A stretch of DNA of 64,000 nucleotides from Moraxella osloensis (lineage in GTDB: Bacteria; Pseudomonadota; Gammaproteobacteria; Pseudomonadales; Moraxellaceae). The stretch covers positions 248,001-312,000 of the forward strand of contig NZ_CP047226.1 of the NCBI RefSeq assembly GCF_009867135.1, in the 5' to 3' direction. Both the position numbers and the translations under genes were made by a program. The notes below the pieces were generated by a model, which made no database searches, had not been told where the DNA came from, and saw only the letters and a program-made list of their open reading frames with translations. Of this stretch, positions 26,701 to 36,209 are shown one piece after another; the stretch's first letter is position 1; each line of letters begins with the position of its first letter.

Positions 26701-27960
26701 ATGTTTAAAAATGTCACTATTCACCAGTTTGACGCTGAACTTGCCCAAGCGATGGACAATGAAGCCAAACGTCAAGAAGACCATATTGAACTGATTGCCT
26801 CAGAAAACTACTGTTCACCAGCGGTGATGGAAGCGCAAGGTAGCCAATTGACCAATAAATACGCTGAAGGCTATCCAGGCAAACGTTATTACGGTGGCTG
26901 TGAGTATGTTGACGTGGTCGAGCAATTGGCGATTGACCGTGCCAAAGCGCTATTTGGGGCAGATTATGCCAACGTACAGCCACACGCGGGTAGCCAAGCC
27001 AACAGCGCGGTATTTTTAGCATTATTAAAAGCAGGTGACACGGTACTTGGCATGAGCCTTGCCGATGGCGGTCACTTGACGCATGGTGCGCATGTAAACT
27101 TCTCTGGTATCAACTATAAAGCCGTACAATATGGCTTAAACAAAGAAACGGGCATCATCGACTATGATGAAGTCGAACGCCTAGCCAAAGAACACCAACC
27201 CAAAATGATTATCGCGGGTTTTTCTGCTTATAGCCAAGTGGTTGATTGGCAAAAATTCCGTGACATCGCAGACAGCGTTGGCGCATACTTGATGGTCGAT
27301 ATGGCGCACGTAGCAGGACTGGTTGCCGCAGGTGTTTATCCAAGCCCTGTGCAAATCGCTGATGTCACTACTACCACTACCCACAAAACCCTACGCGGTC
27401 CACGTTCAGGCTTAATCTTGGCAAAAGCCAACCCAGAGATTGAGAAAAAACTCAACTCTGCTGTGTTCCCTGGCAACCAAGGTGGTCCATTGATGCACGC
27501 GATTGCGGGTAAAGCGGTGTGTTTTAAAGAAGCGTTAGGCGAAGATTTCAAAACCTACCAACAACAAGTGGTTAAAAACGCCAAAGCCATGGCAGACGTC
27601 ATCATGTCACGGGGTTATGACATCGTCTCGGGCGGCACAGAAAATCACTTAATGCTGATTAGCTTAATCAAACAAGAAATCACCGGTAAAGAAGCGGATA
27701 AATGGTTGGGCGATGCTCACATCACCGTCAACAAAAACGCGGTGCCAAATGACCCTAAATCACCGTTTGTGACTTCTGGGGTGCGTATTGGTACGCCCGC
27801 AGTCACTACCCGTGGGTTTGGTGAAGCGGAAGTAAAAGAATTGGCTGGCTGGATTTGTGATGTGCTCGATAGCCGCGGTGATGAAAAAGTTATCGGCGAA
27901 GTGCGTGAAAAAGTCCAAGCAATTTGCGCCAAACACCCAGTGTACGAGCAAACAGCTTAA
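26701..27960 (+). CDS. glyA: Serine hydroxymethyltransferase
   Basis: 419 residues, full length. It is a pyridoxal-phosphate enzyme that interconverts serine and glycine while loading one-carbon units on tetrahydrofolate. The sequence shows ELIASENY near residue 30, [14 protein letters not shown], the PLP-lysine block [14 protein letters not shown] (Lys near residue 229) and the [14 protein letters not shown] segment near the C-terminus. It has its own ribosome site (AGGAAATT) and a downstream terminator, so it is probably monocistronic. Confidence 0.98.
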   Translation: MFKNVTIHQFDAELAQAMDNEAKRQEDHIELIASENYCSPAVMEAQGSQLTNKYAEGYPGKRYYGGCEYVDVVEQLAIDRAKALFGADYANVQPHAGSQANSAVFLALLKAGDTVLGMSLADGGHLTHGAHVNFSGINYKAVQYGLNKETGIIDYDEVERLAKEHQPKMIIAGFSAYSQVVDWQKFRDIADSVGAYLMVDMAHVAGLVAAGVYPSPVQIADVTTTTTHKTLRGPRSGLILAKANPEIEKKLNSAVFPGNQGGPLMHAIAGKAVCFKEALGEDFKTYQQQVVKNAKAMADVIMSRGYDIVSGGTENHLMLISLIKQEITGKEADKWLGDAHITVNKNAVPNDPKSPFVTSGVRIGTPAVTTRGFGEAEVKELAGWICDVLDSRGDEKVIGEVREKVQAICAKHPVYEQTA

Positions 27961-27983
27961 TCATTAGTTATTAAAAACCGCTC

Positions 27984-28020
27984 AAAAAACCGCCTAAGTC
28001 GTGAATTTGGGCGGTTTTTT
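27984..28020 (+). terminator. Terminator of glyA
   Basis: AAAAAACCGCC pairs with GGCGGTTTTTT across a loop of about 14 bases, ending in a T run. Confidence 0.9.
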
Positions 28021-28025
28021 TATGG

Positions 28026-28238
28026 CTAGCATTCATTTTTACCGCCATCTAGTTTTTGCGATTGCTTGATGATGTTGTCATTGATGTTGTCTAGGCTTTT
28101 GGCAATGGGGGTAAAATCAGGGTTTTTCTTGGCAAAACTATTGTCATCAATCATGACGGGCTGTTTGGTGGTCAGGTGAATATAAGCACGGCGCCACACA
28201 CAGTGGTCATGATTGGCATGCACGGCGGATACTACCAA
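28026..28238 (-). CDS. Possible small protein or gene remnant
   Basis: An open frame of 70 codons with a TTG start directly preceded by a stop codon. It has no convincing ribosome site, and other frames just upstream carry coding-like fragments, which suggests a decayed gene. The peptide has a plausible folded stretch (WRRAYIHLTTKQPVMIDD) and ends in Cys. I recognise no family. It overlaps nothing else and lies directly after the glyA terminator. Confidence 0.28.
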   Translation of the reverse strand: MVVSAVHANHDHCVWRRAYIHLTTKQPVMIDDNSFAKKNPDFTPIAKSLDNINDNIIKQSQKLDGGKNEC

Positions 28239-28353
28239 TCACGCTAATAGGGTATGGCAAGATGTGGTCAAGTTGGAAAAATTCATCATGGTCACTTATC
28301 TGTTGGCAAATTGATTGTTTGACAGGCTGGATATGAGGGATATGAGGCACATG

Positions 28354-28383
28354 AAAAAAGCCCTCAATGCTGTTGAGGGCTTT
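28354..28383 (-). terminator. Terminator of the Roadblock/GTPase gene set
   Basis: On the minus strand an 11-bp stem (AAAGCCCTCAA with TTGAGGGCTTT, loop of 5) is followed by a U run. It lies 31 bases after the Roadblock gene. Confidence 0.9.
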
Positions 28384-28413
28384 ACAGTAGTTATGATATA
28401 GATTAACTGTATA

Positions 28414-28857
28414 TTAATGAAATTCTTTATCGAGCTCTATCAAACGGTTAATCGCTTTATTCATACCGTGCATGATTTGACCGAGCAAGACTTGTTGTTT
28501 GGTCACCACAATCACAATCATCGGCTGGAACTGACTAGGCACGGCGCTAATCATGATTTTACCGTTTTCGGCATCTAGGATGACTGAGCGACAGCCAGTA
28601 AGCTGCGCTTCGGCGGTCAATGCCTGTACCAATGCCAAGATTGAGCTGCCGACCGCGGATAATTTGCCGCCATCATAGGTTTTTTGAAAAATTGAATTGA
28701 CTTCAAAGCCATCGGTTGATGACAGCAACACCCCTTCAATGCCACTCGTGGTATGAATGAGTTCGTGCAATACTTCATTAGATAAGGCAATAAATTGCTC
28801 ACTGGGCTTAATGCGGCTTTCCATTTGAAACAATTGGTCATTCATATTGGTATCCAA
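28414..28857 (-). CDS. Roadblock/LC7-domain protein (MglB-like)
   Basis: 147 residues. A single Roadblock/LC7 domain spans about residues 25-130, with the typical GIEGVLLSSTDGFEV strand-turn-strand, the central helix KLSAVGSSILALVQAL and the strand GKIMISAV. Such proteins dimerise and often act as regulators or GTPase-activating partners of Ras-like proteins, as MglB does for MglA. The gene follows a small GTPase gene at 135 bases on the same strand, which supports that pairing. Confidence 0.82.
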   Translation of the reverse strand: MDTNMNDQLFQMESRIKPSEQFIALSNEVLHELIHTTSGIEGVLLSSTDGFEVNSIFQKTYDGGKLSAVGSSILALVQALTAEAQLTGCRSVILDAENGKIMISAVPSQFQPMIVIVVTKQQVLLGQIMHGMNKAINRLIELDKEFH

Positions 28858-28992
28858 ATATTTACTATAGTAACGGGTTTAAAATTGCTGTCGAGTTTTT
28901 CAGTCGCTGCGCTCAATATCTAAGTCAAATGGTGGCTACGTTCACCGAATCGCTCGTTAACGTAAGCCATATACCGTAATTCAATCATGCGC

Positions 28993-29523
28993 TTACTGCG
29001 CTGTCAATTCAAGTGATGCAATAATGGTATCAACCAGTAACAGCACATCTTCTCTTTTTCGCATATCCACTGGGAAAATAGGCAGATTCTTGTTATTGGC
29101 AGTCAACCAGTCATGATAAATGCCAAAGTCGCGCTCAGGCATTTTATCAACTTGGCTGATACCCACGACGATGCGACCCGTATAAATTTTACTAAACGTC
29201 TCTAAATAATTTGCCAAATCTGCCACAGGGTCTTGAGCGGCATGGTCAATCAAAATAATAACCCCCATCGCCCCTTGCGACAAAATCGGCCAAATAAAGT
29301 TAAAGCGTTCCTGACCAGGTGTGCCATATAGACCGATATTGATGCCACCTTCTAGCACCAATTCACCGTAATCCATACCCACCGTAGTCAATGCCTTGGT
29401 GTTGATATGAAGGTCGGTATTTTTTACCTCAGTCGACACCACAGGGATATCCGATAAGCTTGCGATGGCTTGGGTTTTCCCCGCACCCATAGGTCCGCTA
29501 AAAACGATTTTCAGACGTTGCAT
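28993..29523 (-). CDS. MglA-like small Ras-type GTPase
   Basis: 176 residues. The P-loop GPMGAGKT is near residue 10, a switch I-like TTVGMDYGE block near 47, the switch II motif YGTPGQERF near 66, and the G4 position reads SQVDK (about 128) instead of the textbook NKxD. The layout resembles MglA and related bacterial Ras-like GTPases that set cell polarity and control type IV pili or gliding machinery. Its neighbours are a Roadblock protein and a large partner. The role in polarity is inferred from context. Confidence 0.8.
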   Translation of the reverse strand: MQRLKIVFSGPMGAGKTQAIASLSDIPVVSTEVKNTDLHINTKALTTVGMDYGELVLEGGINIGLYGTPGQERFNFIWPILSQGAMGVIILIDHAAQDPVADLANYLETFSKIYTGRIVVGISQVDKMPERDFGIYHDWLTANNKNLPIFPVDMRKREDVLLLVDTIIASLELTAQ

Positions 29524-29673
29524 GTAGAAGGCCTTACACTTATTGCATTAATATAAATACAATATTAGGAAAAAAATTGCGTTAGTATCATACAAGAAAC
29601 CACGCTGTTAACTAAAAAAAATTAATAAATCCCTGATAATACAATCAAATTATCAATCATTTCAATGAAAGAT

Positions 29674-31293
29674 TTACAATCCCAAGCGTCGACGTAGGCG
29701 TCCTAAAAACCCCATCATGCTACTGTTGCCAGTTTCTTGTGTGGGCGGGGTTGAACCTTGTGACGATGTAGCACTCGCTGAGATAGGTTCAGGCTCTGTG
29801 GTACTATCATTCCAAGTACTATTGTGGGTAGTTGAAATACTGGGCAAGGTATTGGCTGACGATTCTGCCATAGCACGGCGGCTAAGGATTTCATCGAGTT
29901 TTGATTGAGGTTTGGCAGGCGCGGGTGGCTGATGTTGTGTTTGGGCTGACTCAGGTTGGTTCACAGGCGCCGTGGGTGGTACCGTAGCAGATGCAGTAGG
30001 TTGATCAACAAAAGCAGGTTGCGCACTGGGCGTAATTGGCTGCGGCTCAGTCTGGGTGCTTTCAGCTACTGTCATTTGAGCGGGTGACATTTTTGGCAGT
30101 GATATTTCTGCTGATGACATGGATTGAGTCACTGGCTGACTAATCGTTTTACTATTGAGCTGAGCGATAGTTTGCTGATAGACCGAAGAAAGCAACGCAC
30201 CTGCGACAAATAAGCCAATGAGTGTTTTTTTGACTTGGGGTAGCGAACATTGACTGCGTGCTACCAAGTCATCAATCGTTAATGAACGAGCTTCTAGTAC
30301 ACATTGGATTTTAAGATGGTCGTGTTGGTCGGCATCATGGGTGGGTTTTACCCACCTGTCTATATGGTAGTTGATGTGCGAATCTAGCAAACCTTCGAAT
30401 TTTTGACCATGTGTGCTAGCCAAGTCCCATAGCCATTGCACCAAATTTGTCGCAGTTTTGACATCTAGCTGCTTGGCAGCCGCATCATCAGCAAGCGAGA
30501 TAATCCAAGGCTGATTGAACGAGATGTGATCAGAAACCTGCCAAACCCGTTGCTGTTTTGGATTGATATAGGCAAATAAGGTGCCAGCAGGGCTTTTGAT
30601 ACTCAGCACTTCATTATGGCGCTGGGCAATCTGACTAAAAATCTTGGCAAATCCGATTAAATACTCATCATTGACAGTGCCGTTAGCGGTGGTTGATAAC
30701 CCCATCGACTGGCTAGGTTCGGCAAGTTGATTAGGCGCATTGTGGGTATGACTAGTTGTAACAGCTGAAGCTTGCGCAGAGTGTGCGACACCAGATGATG
30801 GATTGGCAACTTGAGCAGGCGGATTTGAAGCTACGCGCTGGTTGGCTGTAGTGCCTGTCGCTGATTGATAAACGTCAACGGCATCAGCGGTGAGTTTAGC
30901 GGTAGTGGAGGCTTTATTGCTGACAGACACACCAGACAAAAACGGCAATTGTGAAAACAACCACTCACTCAGCGGCTCCAAATCTTTGAGCGGCAACACC
31001 AATAAATCTTGCGATAAATAGCCGTTTTCCGTCTCACTACGAGCGGTATAAATAGTGGCTGTATTGGGTTTGCTACTAATTAACTTTTGAACGCTTTCAG
31101 CATGACGAAAATCATGATTGACCATAAATAAATCAATGTGCTGATTGTTCGCTGATACCCATTCAAGGTCTGCTTCTAGTCTAAGCAAGATGCGTAAATA
31201 CCCTTTTAGCATCACTTGGTCGCCAGGCTTGATGCCAACCAAAGCAATCCGCATCACTTTTTTTAGACGATCTGAGGCAGATGTGACATTCAT
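29674..31293 (-). CDS. Large partner protein of the GTPase/Roadblock set, function unknown
   Basis: 539 residues. Residues about 14-115 (MRIALVGIKPGDQVMLKGYL onward) look like a degenerate receiver or response-regulator fold without phospho-acceptor residues. Residues about 215-385 form a mixed domain ending in a winged-helix-like segment (ARSLTIDDLVARSQCSLPQV). The next ~140 residues are Pro/Thr/Gln/Ser-rich and probably disordered, ending in a basic amphipathic tail (MGFLGRLRRRLGL) that may contact membrane. It is first in a three-gene set with the GTPase and Roadblock genes. No family was recognised. Confidence 0.65.
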   Translation of the reverse strand: MNVTSASDRLKKVMRIALVGIKPGDQVMLKGYLRILLRLEADLEWVSANNQHIDLFMVNHDFRHAESVQKLISSKPNTATIYTARSETENGYLSQDLLVLPLKDLEPLSEWLFSQLPFLSGVSVSNKASTTAKLTADAVDVYQSATGTTANQRVASNPPAQVANPSSGVAHSAQASAVTTSHTHNAPNQLAEPSQSMGLSTTANGTVNDEYLIGFAKIFSQIAQRHNEVLSIKSPAGTLFAYINPKQQRVWQVSDHISFNQPWIISLADDAAAKQLDVKTATNLVQWLWDLASTHGQKFEGLLDSHINYHIDRWVKPTHDADQHDHLKIQCVLEARSLTIDDLVARSQCSLPQVKKTLIGLFVAGALLSSVYQQTIAQLNSKTISQPVTQSMSSAEISLPKMSPAQMTVAESTQTEPQPITPSAQPAFVDQPTASATVPPTAPVNQPESAQTQHQPPAPAKPQSKLDEILSRRAMAESSANTLPSISTTHNSTWNDSTTEPEPISASATSSQGSTPPTQETGNSSMMGFLGRLRRRLGL

Positions 31294-31621
31294 TTAGTAA
31301 ACTCTCCAACAGCTAGCGAATTGATATTTACACAACTAAAACGCCATCAAGCATCCTTGCAATAAATTAACATAACCCTTGTTGAAATGGACATGTTAAG
31401 TGGCTATTATTATTGCAATTTTTGATGAGAGTAGCAAATAAATGTCGTCTAAAACTAGCGGGTTATAAAGTTGAGATTTTAGCAACATTCTTATTATTAA
31501 GGTAGGTTACATATCCATTATTTATGCCTTTCATACCAATTCTGCCAGCGCACAAAAATAACATAAAACAAAAAAACGCTTTTATCCTTGGATTGGTTTT
31601 ATTGATAGGCAAACAATCGGT
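31294..31621. other. Intergenic region without a supported gene
   Basis: 328 AT-rich bases between the start of the large partner gene and the end of the DUF4230 gene. It should hold the promoter of the leftward GTPase gene set. No terminator hairpin or RNA-like structure was evident. Confidence 0.5.
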
Positions 31622-32326
31622 TTAACGGCAATTGTTAGTGGGCGCAGTAACTTTCACAGTGACTTGTACATTTGCCAGTGCAAATAGCGATTGCACTTGT
31701 TTTTGGGCATTATCGTTGGCAGTTTGTAAAATGCCAGAGCGGCAAGCCGATGTCAGCACTTGGTTTTTGCCAGCCACTTGCGCTTGGTTAAATATTTGCG
31801 GGTCGGCTTGCACCATGCCAAATACCCCTGTTTGAATATCATACACTTCAATGTTATCTAAATAACTATCCAAAATCTGCGCAGCGGGCAAGGTGATACT
31901 GACATGGCTACCATCTGAGGTCACTTGTACATCAGTGGGTTTTAATTGATTTAAGTCAATGCCCGCGGTCACCCGTCCATGAGCGACAAAAAGCCCCTTT
32001 TGTTGATCTTGCCACAGGGCGTACCAATTGCCTTCTTTTTGGCTGGTGATAACGGTATCGACATTATACGCCACGGTTTGTAATCGATTGAGACTTTGAA
32101 TCTTAGTGACCACGCCTTCGCGGGTTAATACCTCAACTTTTTTAGGCGTATTTGCTTGTTGCCAGTGCAAAAATAGCCAACCCGCCACCGCAATCACCGC
32201 CAGTAAAAATAAACTCACCCAAAAAGAAACCGGCTTTTTGTTACCCGATGCGGGCGGTTCTGGCAAGTTTGTAGTCGGTTTTGCCTGAGACGATGGCGTG
32301 GAAGACGAAGTGGGTAGTTGGGTCAT
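31622..32326 (-). CDS. DUF4230 family membrane-anchored protein
   Basis: 234 residues. A Pro/Ser-rich cytoplasmic N-terminus of about 32 residues is followed by one membrane helix (VSFWVSLFLLAVIAVAGWLFL). The extracytoplasmic domain matches DUF4230 (VVTKIQSLNRLQTVAYNVDTV and the ITLPAAQILDSYLD block). Function is unknown. Copy 2 of the IS605-type element begins 33 bases upstream of its start codon, so the native promoter has probably been displaced. Confidence 0.8.
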   Translation of the reverse strand: MTQLPTSSSTPSSQAKPTTNLPEPPASGNKKPVSFWVSLFLLAVIAVAGWLFLHWQQANTPKKVEVLTREGVVTKIQSLNRLQTVAYNVDTVITSQKEGNWYALWQDQQKGLFVAHGRVTAGIDLNQLKPTDVQVTSDGSHVSITLPAAQILDSYLDNIEVYDIQTGVFGMVQADPQIFNQAQVAGKNQVLTSACRSGILQTANDNAQKQVQSLFALANVQVTVKVTAPTNNCR

Positions 32327-32427
32327 ATATCCATTCCTAATCGTTTATCATTCGTTGCCGTAAAACCACCGACTTCAGGCGGTGGATATAAGGCAACTCC
32401 GAAATCATGCTTACGTATGGAGGTTGT

Positions 32428-32838
32428 TTAGTGCGGTGTATTTTGCTGTTCAATGTACTGGCGGATAATCTCAATTGGAGCACCACCACAACTACCTGCA
32501 AAATAGCTAGGCGACCACAACGCATCGCCCCATAACTGTTCTTTGATAGACGGATATTCTTTTTTACGCAATAACCGACTAGAAACGCCTTTTAGACTAT
32601 TCACCAAACTAGAAACAGCCACTTTAGGCGGATAGACTACCAGTAAATGCACATGGTCGCTCTCACCATCAAACTCAACTAATTGTGCCTCAAACTTCGT
32701 ACAAACTTCCTCAAAGATGGCTTGCATATCGTCTAAAATCTCTTTAGTGAATACTTTTCTGCGGTATTTAGCCACAAGGACCAAATGTACATGAAGATTG
32801 TAAACAACGTGCCTACCACGTCTTAAATCATTTGACAT
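32428..32838 (-). CDS. tnpA: IS200-type Y1 HUH transposase TnpA
   Basis: 136 residues, the usual length. The HUH metal-binding motif is DHVHLL (His62 and His64) and the catalytic tyrosine is Tyr129 in IIRQYIEQQ. The N-terminus HVVYNLHVHLVLVAKYRR is typical. The enzyme excises and inserts single-stranded transposon DNA by recognising the subterminal hairpins and a short target. All key residues are present. Confidence 0.95.
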   Translation of the reverse strand: MSNDLRRGRHVVYNLHVHLVLVAKYRRKVFTKEILDDMQAIFEEVCTKFEAQLVEFDGESDHVHLLVVYPPKVAVSSLVNSLKGVSSRLLRKKEYPSIKEQLWGDALWSPSYFAGSCGGAPIEIIRQYIEQQNTPH

Positions 32839-32886
32839 ATAATTAGACCAACTGTAAAATAGATAAATCCAATTATACTTAAAGTT

Positions 32887-33990
32887 ATGAAAACACTCAA
32901 GCTACGCATACGAGATAAACACGCAGACCAACTAAACCGCCTAAGCGGTTCGGTCAATTTCGTGTGGAACTATGTTAATGACTTGAGTTATAAGCACTTA
33001 CAAAAGACTGGTAAATTCTTTAGTGCTTACGACCTAAACGAATATACCAAAGGTAGCGGTGAATTACTTGGCTTACACTCGCAAACTATTCAAGCCATCA
33101 ACGAAACCCACGCCAAAAGCCGTAAACAGTTTAAAAAGGCAAAACTAAATTGGCGAACCAACAACCCAAACTCTAAGCGTAAGTCATTAGGTTGGCTACC
33201 ATTTAAACAATCTGCCATCAAGCATATTGCCACCCACCAAACAGGCAAAAAAGGCTTAAAATCCACCTTGCAACTATCCCTAGCCAAAGGGCAAAAACTA
33301 GTCATTGACCTATGGGACAGCTACAACCTTAGCCTATATCAAATCAACACTTGCGAGTTAGTCCAAGATAGCCGTAACCGTTGGTATGCGTGTATCACCG
33401 TCAAAGAATACCCTAAAACACAATGCGGAACTGGTAGTGTTGGCATTGACTTAGGACTTACAGACAGTGCTACCACTTCAAGCGGTGACAAACTTACCAT
33501 CAAGCAAACGCTCAAATATGCCAAAGCGTTAGCCACCGCCCAACGTGCCAAAAACAAACAGCATGTTAAGGCAATCCATGCCAAAATCAAAAACACACGC
33601 CAAGACCTGATACATAAATTCACCACCCAATTAGTCAAGGACAATGCCCTAATCGTGGTTGGTGACGTTAAAACCACCCAGTTTAACAGTAAAAAAGGCA
33701 AACTAGCCAAGTCGGTTTACGATGCAGGTTGGTTTGAACTGAAACGACAACTGACCTACAAATGCAAGAATGCAGGTTGCCGTTTTGAAATCGTGAATGA
33801 ACGATACACTACCCAAACTTGCTCGTGCTGTGGCGATATGTCCAGTAGTCCGAAAGGTAGAGCAGGTTTGCGAATAAGAGAATGGACTTGTGTAAAGTGT
33901 GACACTCGGCATGATAGAGATATTAATGCCAGTCGGAACATTCTTGCGGTCGGGCTTGACCGTCTGGGAGCAGGAATCCCCTCACTTTAG
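32887..33990 (+). CDS. tnpB: TnpB RNA-guided nuclease-like protein, copy 2
   Basis: 367 residues, stopping at TAG inside the right-end hairpin. The RuvC-like core has Asp188 (GIDLGL) and Asp345 (RDINAS). The usual second acidic position reads VVGDVKT (Gly259-Asp260) where canonical TnpB has Glu, while a Glu (305) sits in VNERYTTQTCSCCG before the zinc finger. TnpB proteins are guided by an RNA transcribed from the 3' end of the element and cut DNA next to a short motif. Whether this copy cuts DNA is unknown. Confidence 0.9.
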   Translation: MKTLKLRIRDKHADQLNRLSGSVNFVWNYVNDLSYKHLQKTGKFFSAYDLNEYTKGSGELLGLHSQTIQAINETHAKSRKQFKKAKLNWRTNNPNSKRKSLGWLPFKQSAIKHIATHQTGKKGLKSTLQLSLAKGQKLVIDLWDSYNLSLYQINTCELVQDSRNRWYACITVKEYPKTQCGTGSVGIDLGLTDSATTSSGDKLTIKQTLKYAKALATAQRAKNKQHVKAIHAKIKNTRQDLIHKFTTQLVKDNALIVVGDVKTTQFNSKKGKLAKSVYDAGWFELKRQLTYKCKNAGCRFEIVNERYTTQTCSCCGDMSSSPKGRAGLRIREWTCVKCDTRHDRDINASRNILAVGLDRLGAGIPSL

Positions 33991-34285
33991 GGAGGGGAGG
34001 AAGTCAATTAATAGTGGATGCTATTTTGTATGGTTATGACTCGCCATAATTTCAATGTAGCTAGTTTAAATAGCCAATGGGTATGACCAAATTGTCATAA
34101 TTATTGTCCTAATTTATAAAAATGCTAAAACCAAAAATGCTAAGTCCAAAAATGCTGCATCGACTTGGCAAAAACTAAAAAAACTATTGCACCACCCAGT
34201 GGCATAAAATAAGATAATCAGTTTACCAAATAGTCTATCCATTCTCGATTTTTCCTTATTTCAAGCCGTACAAACAAGGTGTGCC

Positions 34286-36058
34286 ATGCGAGCCAGTCAA
34301 TTTACCTTTGCAACTTTAAAAGAAACCCCAAGTGATGCTGATATCATCTCTAGCCAATTAATGCTCCGTGCAGGGATGATTCGTAAATCTGCGTCAGGTC
34401 TCTACACGTGGCTACCGATGGGTCTAAAAACCTTACAAAAAGTCAAAAAAATCATCCGTGAAGAGATGGATGCCATCAACTGCCAAGAGCTGCTAATGCC
34501 TGTGGTGCAATCTGCCGAGCTTTGGCAAGAATCGGGTCGCTGGGAAGCCTATGGCCCTGAACTGCTTAGGTTTAAAGACCGTCACCAACGCGACTTTGTG
34601 TTAGGTCCAACGCATGAAGAAGTGATTACCGATATCGCGCGTAACTTGCTAAAAAGCTATAAACAGCTCCCTGTGAGCTACTACCAAGTACAAACCAAAT
34701 TTCGTGACGAAATTCGCCCACGCTTTGGGGTGATGCGTTCACGTGAATTTATCATGAAAGATGCCTATTCTTTTCATATCGACCAGCCCTCACTACAGCG
34801 CACTTACGATGATATGTACCGCGCCTATCATAATATCTTTACCCGTCTTGGGTTAGATTTTCGAGCGGTGCAAGCCGATACCGGTTCGATTGGTGGATTT
34901 GCGTCGCATGAGTTTCAAGTCCTAGCCGGCAGTGGTGAAGACGATATTGTATTTTCAGATAGCTCAGATTATGCGGCCAATATCGAGCTGGCAGAGGCAG
35001 TCACTGTGGGCGAACGTGCTGCCCCAACGCAGGACAAAGCCGATGTCAGCACGCCCAATATGCCAACCTGTGAGCAAGTGGCTGAGCATTTAGGCTTGCC
35101 ATTATCACAGACGGTCAAAACTTTAATCGTCGAAGGTGAATCTACCGAAGAAGGTAAAGTTCCCTTAGTCGCGTTAGTGTTACGGGGCGATCATACCCTA
35201 AATGAAATCAAAGCCGAAAAATTGGCGCAAGTCAAAGCCCCACTCACCATGGCGAGCGAAGAGGCGATGCAAGCGGCGGGCCTGCACAAAGGGTTTATCG
35301 GGGTGTTTGATTTGAATATGCCAGTGATTGTAGATCGTGCTGCTGCGGTGCTATCAGATTTTGTTAGCGGTGCCAACAAGCCAGATTTTCATACCACAGG
35401 CGTCAACTGGGAACGTGATGCGACCATTACCGAAATTGCCGATATCCGCAACGTGGTAGCAGGCGACCCAAGCCCAGATGGACAAGGCACTTTACAAATC
35501 CGCCGCGGTATCGAAGTTGGTCATATCTTCCAATTGGGTGACAAATACGCCAAAGCATTAAACTGTGCGGTGATGGGCGAGCAGGGCAAACCTGTCATTA
35601 CTATGATGGGCTGTTATGGTATCGGCGTGACCCGTATCGTCGCTGCGGCAATTGAACAAAATCACGATGACAATGGTATCATTTGGAAAACCAGTAGCAC
35701 AGGTGAGAGCCTTGCGCCATTCACTGTGGCGATTGTACCGATGATTAAAGGCAAAATGAAAGATGCTCTAGACCCAGCGAAAGGGGACAAAGCAATGCAG
35801 CTTGCCGAAGCGCTTTACACTGAGCTAAAAGCCCAAGGTGTTGATGTGCTACTTGATGACCGAGACGAGCGTGCGGGGGTAAAATTCGCCGATTTAGAGC
35901 TCGTCGGCATTCCCCATCGTATTGTTATCTCAGAGAAAAATATCAGTGAAACAGGCGAGGTAAAATACGAATATGTCAATCGCCAAGACGGTGAAAAACA
36001 ATTGCTCACTGCCGCGCAATTAAACCAACTGTTTAAAGATAATCAATTGATTGGCTAA
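34286..36058 (+). CDS. proS: Prolyl-tRNA synthetase
   Basis: 590 residues. It charges tRNA-Pro with proline. Class II motifs are visible: motif 1 near [23 protein letters not shown], motif 2 [25 protein letters not shown] (quoted in part; residues about 140-165), and motif 3 [13 protein letters not shown] near residue 445. The bacterial-type editing insertion (INS domain) lies at about 225-390, and the anticodon-binding domain is C-terminal. It has its own terminator at 36137. Confidence 0.97.
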   Translation: MRASQFTFATLKETPSDADIISSQLMLRAGMIRKSASGLYTWLPMGLKTLQKVKKIIREEMDAINCQELLMPVVQSAELWQESGRWEAYGPELLRFKDRHQRDFVLGPTHEEVITDIARNLLKSYKQLPVSYYQVQTKFRDEIRPRFGVMRSREFIMKDAYSFHIDQPSLQRTYDDMYRAYHNIFTRLGLDFRAVQADTGSIGGFASHEFQVLAGSGEDDIVFSDSSDYAANIELAEAVTVGERAAPTQDKADVSTPNMPTCEQVAEHLGLPLSQTVKTLIVEGESTEEGKVPLVALVLRGDHTLNEIKAEKLAQVKAPLTMASEEAMQAAGLHKGFIGVFDLNMPVIVDRAAAVLSDFVSGANKPDFHTTGVNWERDATITEIADIRNVVAGDPSPDGQGTLQIRRGIEVGHIFQLGDKYAKALNCAVMGEQGKPVITMMGCYGIGVTRIVAAAIEQNHDDNGIIWKTSSTGESLAPFTVAIVPMIKGKMKDALDPAKGDKAMQLAEALYTELKAQGVDVLLDDRDERAGVKFADLELVGIPHRIVISEKNISETGEVKYEYVNRQDGEKQLLTAAQLNQLFKDNQLIG

Positions 36059-36136
36059 CACAACAACTTACCGTTACAAACGGTGAGGTTTGATAAATGA
36101 TTTGAGTCGAACATTTACACGTTTTGTATGGTGTGG

Positions 36137-36173
36137 AAAAACTGACAGTGCTAAGATGGGCTGTCAGTTTTTT
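36137..36173 (+). terminator. Terminator of proS
   Basis: AAAAACTGACAG pairs with CTGTCAGTTTTTT, separated by 12 bases. Its position argues that the protease gene starts downstream, at 36210, and not at an upstream in-frame ATG. Confidence 0.88.
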
Positions 36174-36209
36174 CTGTTTATCGCTTCATTAAATAGAGTA
36201 AGGAAAGTC

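Larger units (their letters stand above)
32359..34005. mobile_element. IS200/IS605-family element with tnpA and tnpB, copy 2 (1647 bp)
   Basis: It starts 3' of TTGC (32355-32358) with CGTAAAACC and the CCACCG...CGGTGG hairpin, and ends GAGGAAGTC at 34005. tnpA (leftward) and tnpB (rightward) are divergent and 48 bases apart. The right-end hairpin is CCCCTC...GAGGGG. It is the only copy here with tnpA and therefore the likely autonomous source for copies 1 and 3. No target duplication is expected or seen. Confidence 0.92.

Noticed and set aside
36090..36209. 40-residue N-terminal extension of the tail-specific protease
   Set aside because: It would be upstream of the proS terminator; the ATG at 36210 has a ribosome site and begins a normal signal peptide.
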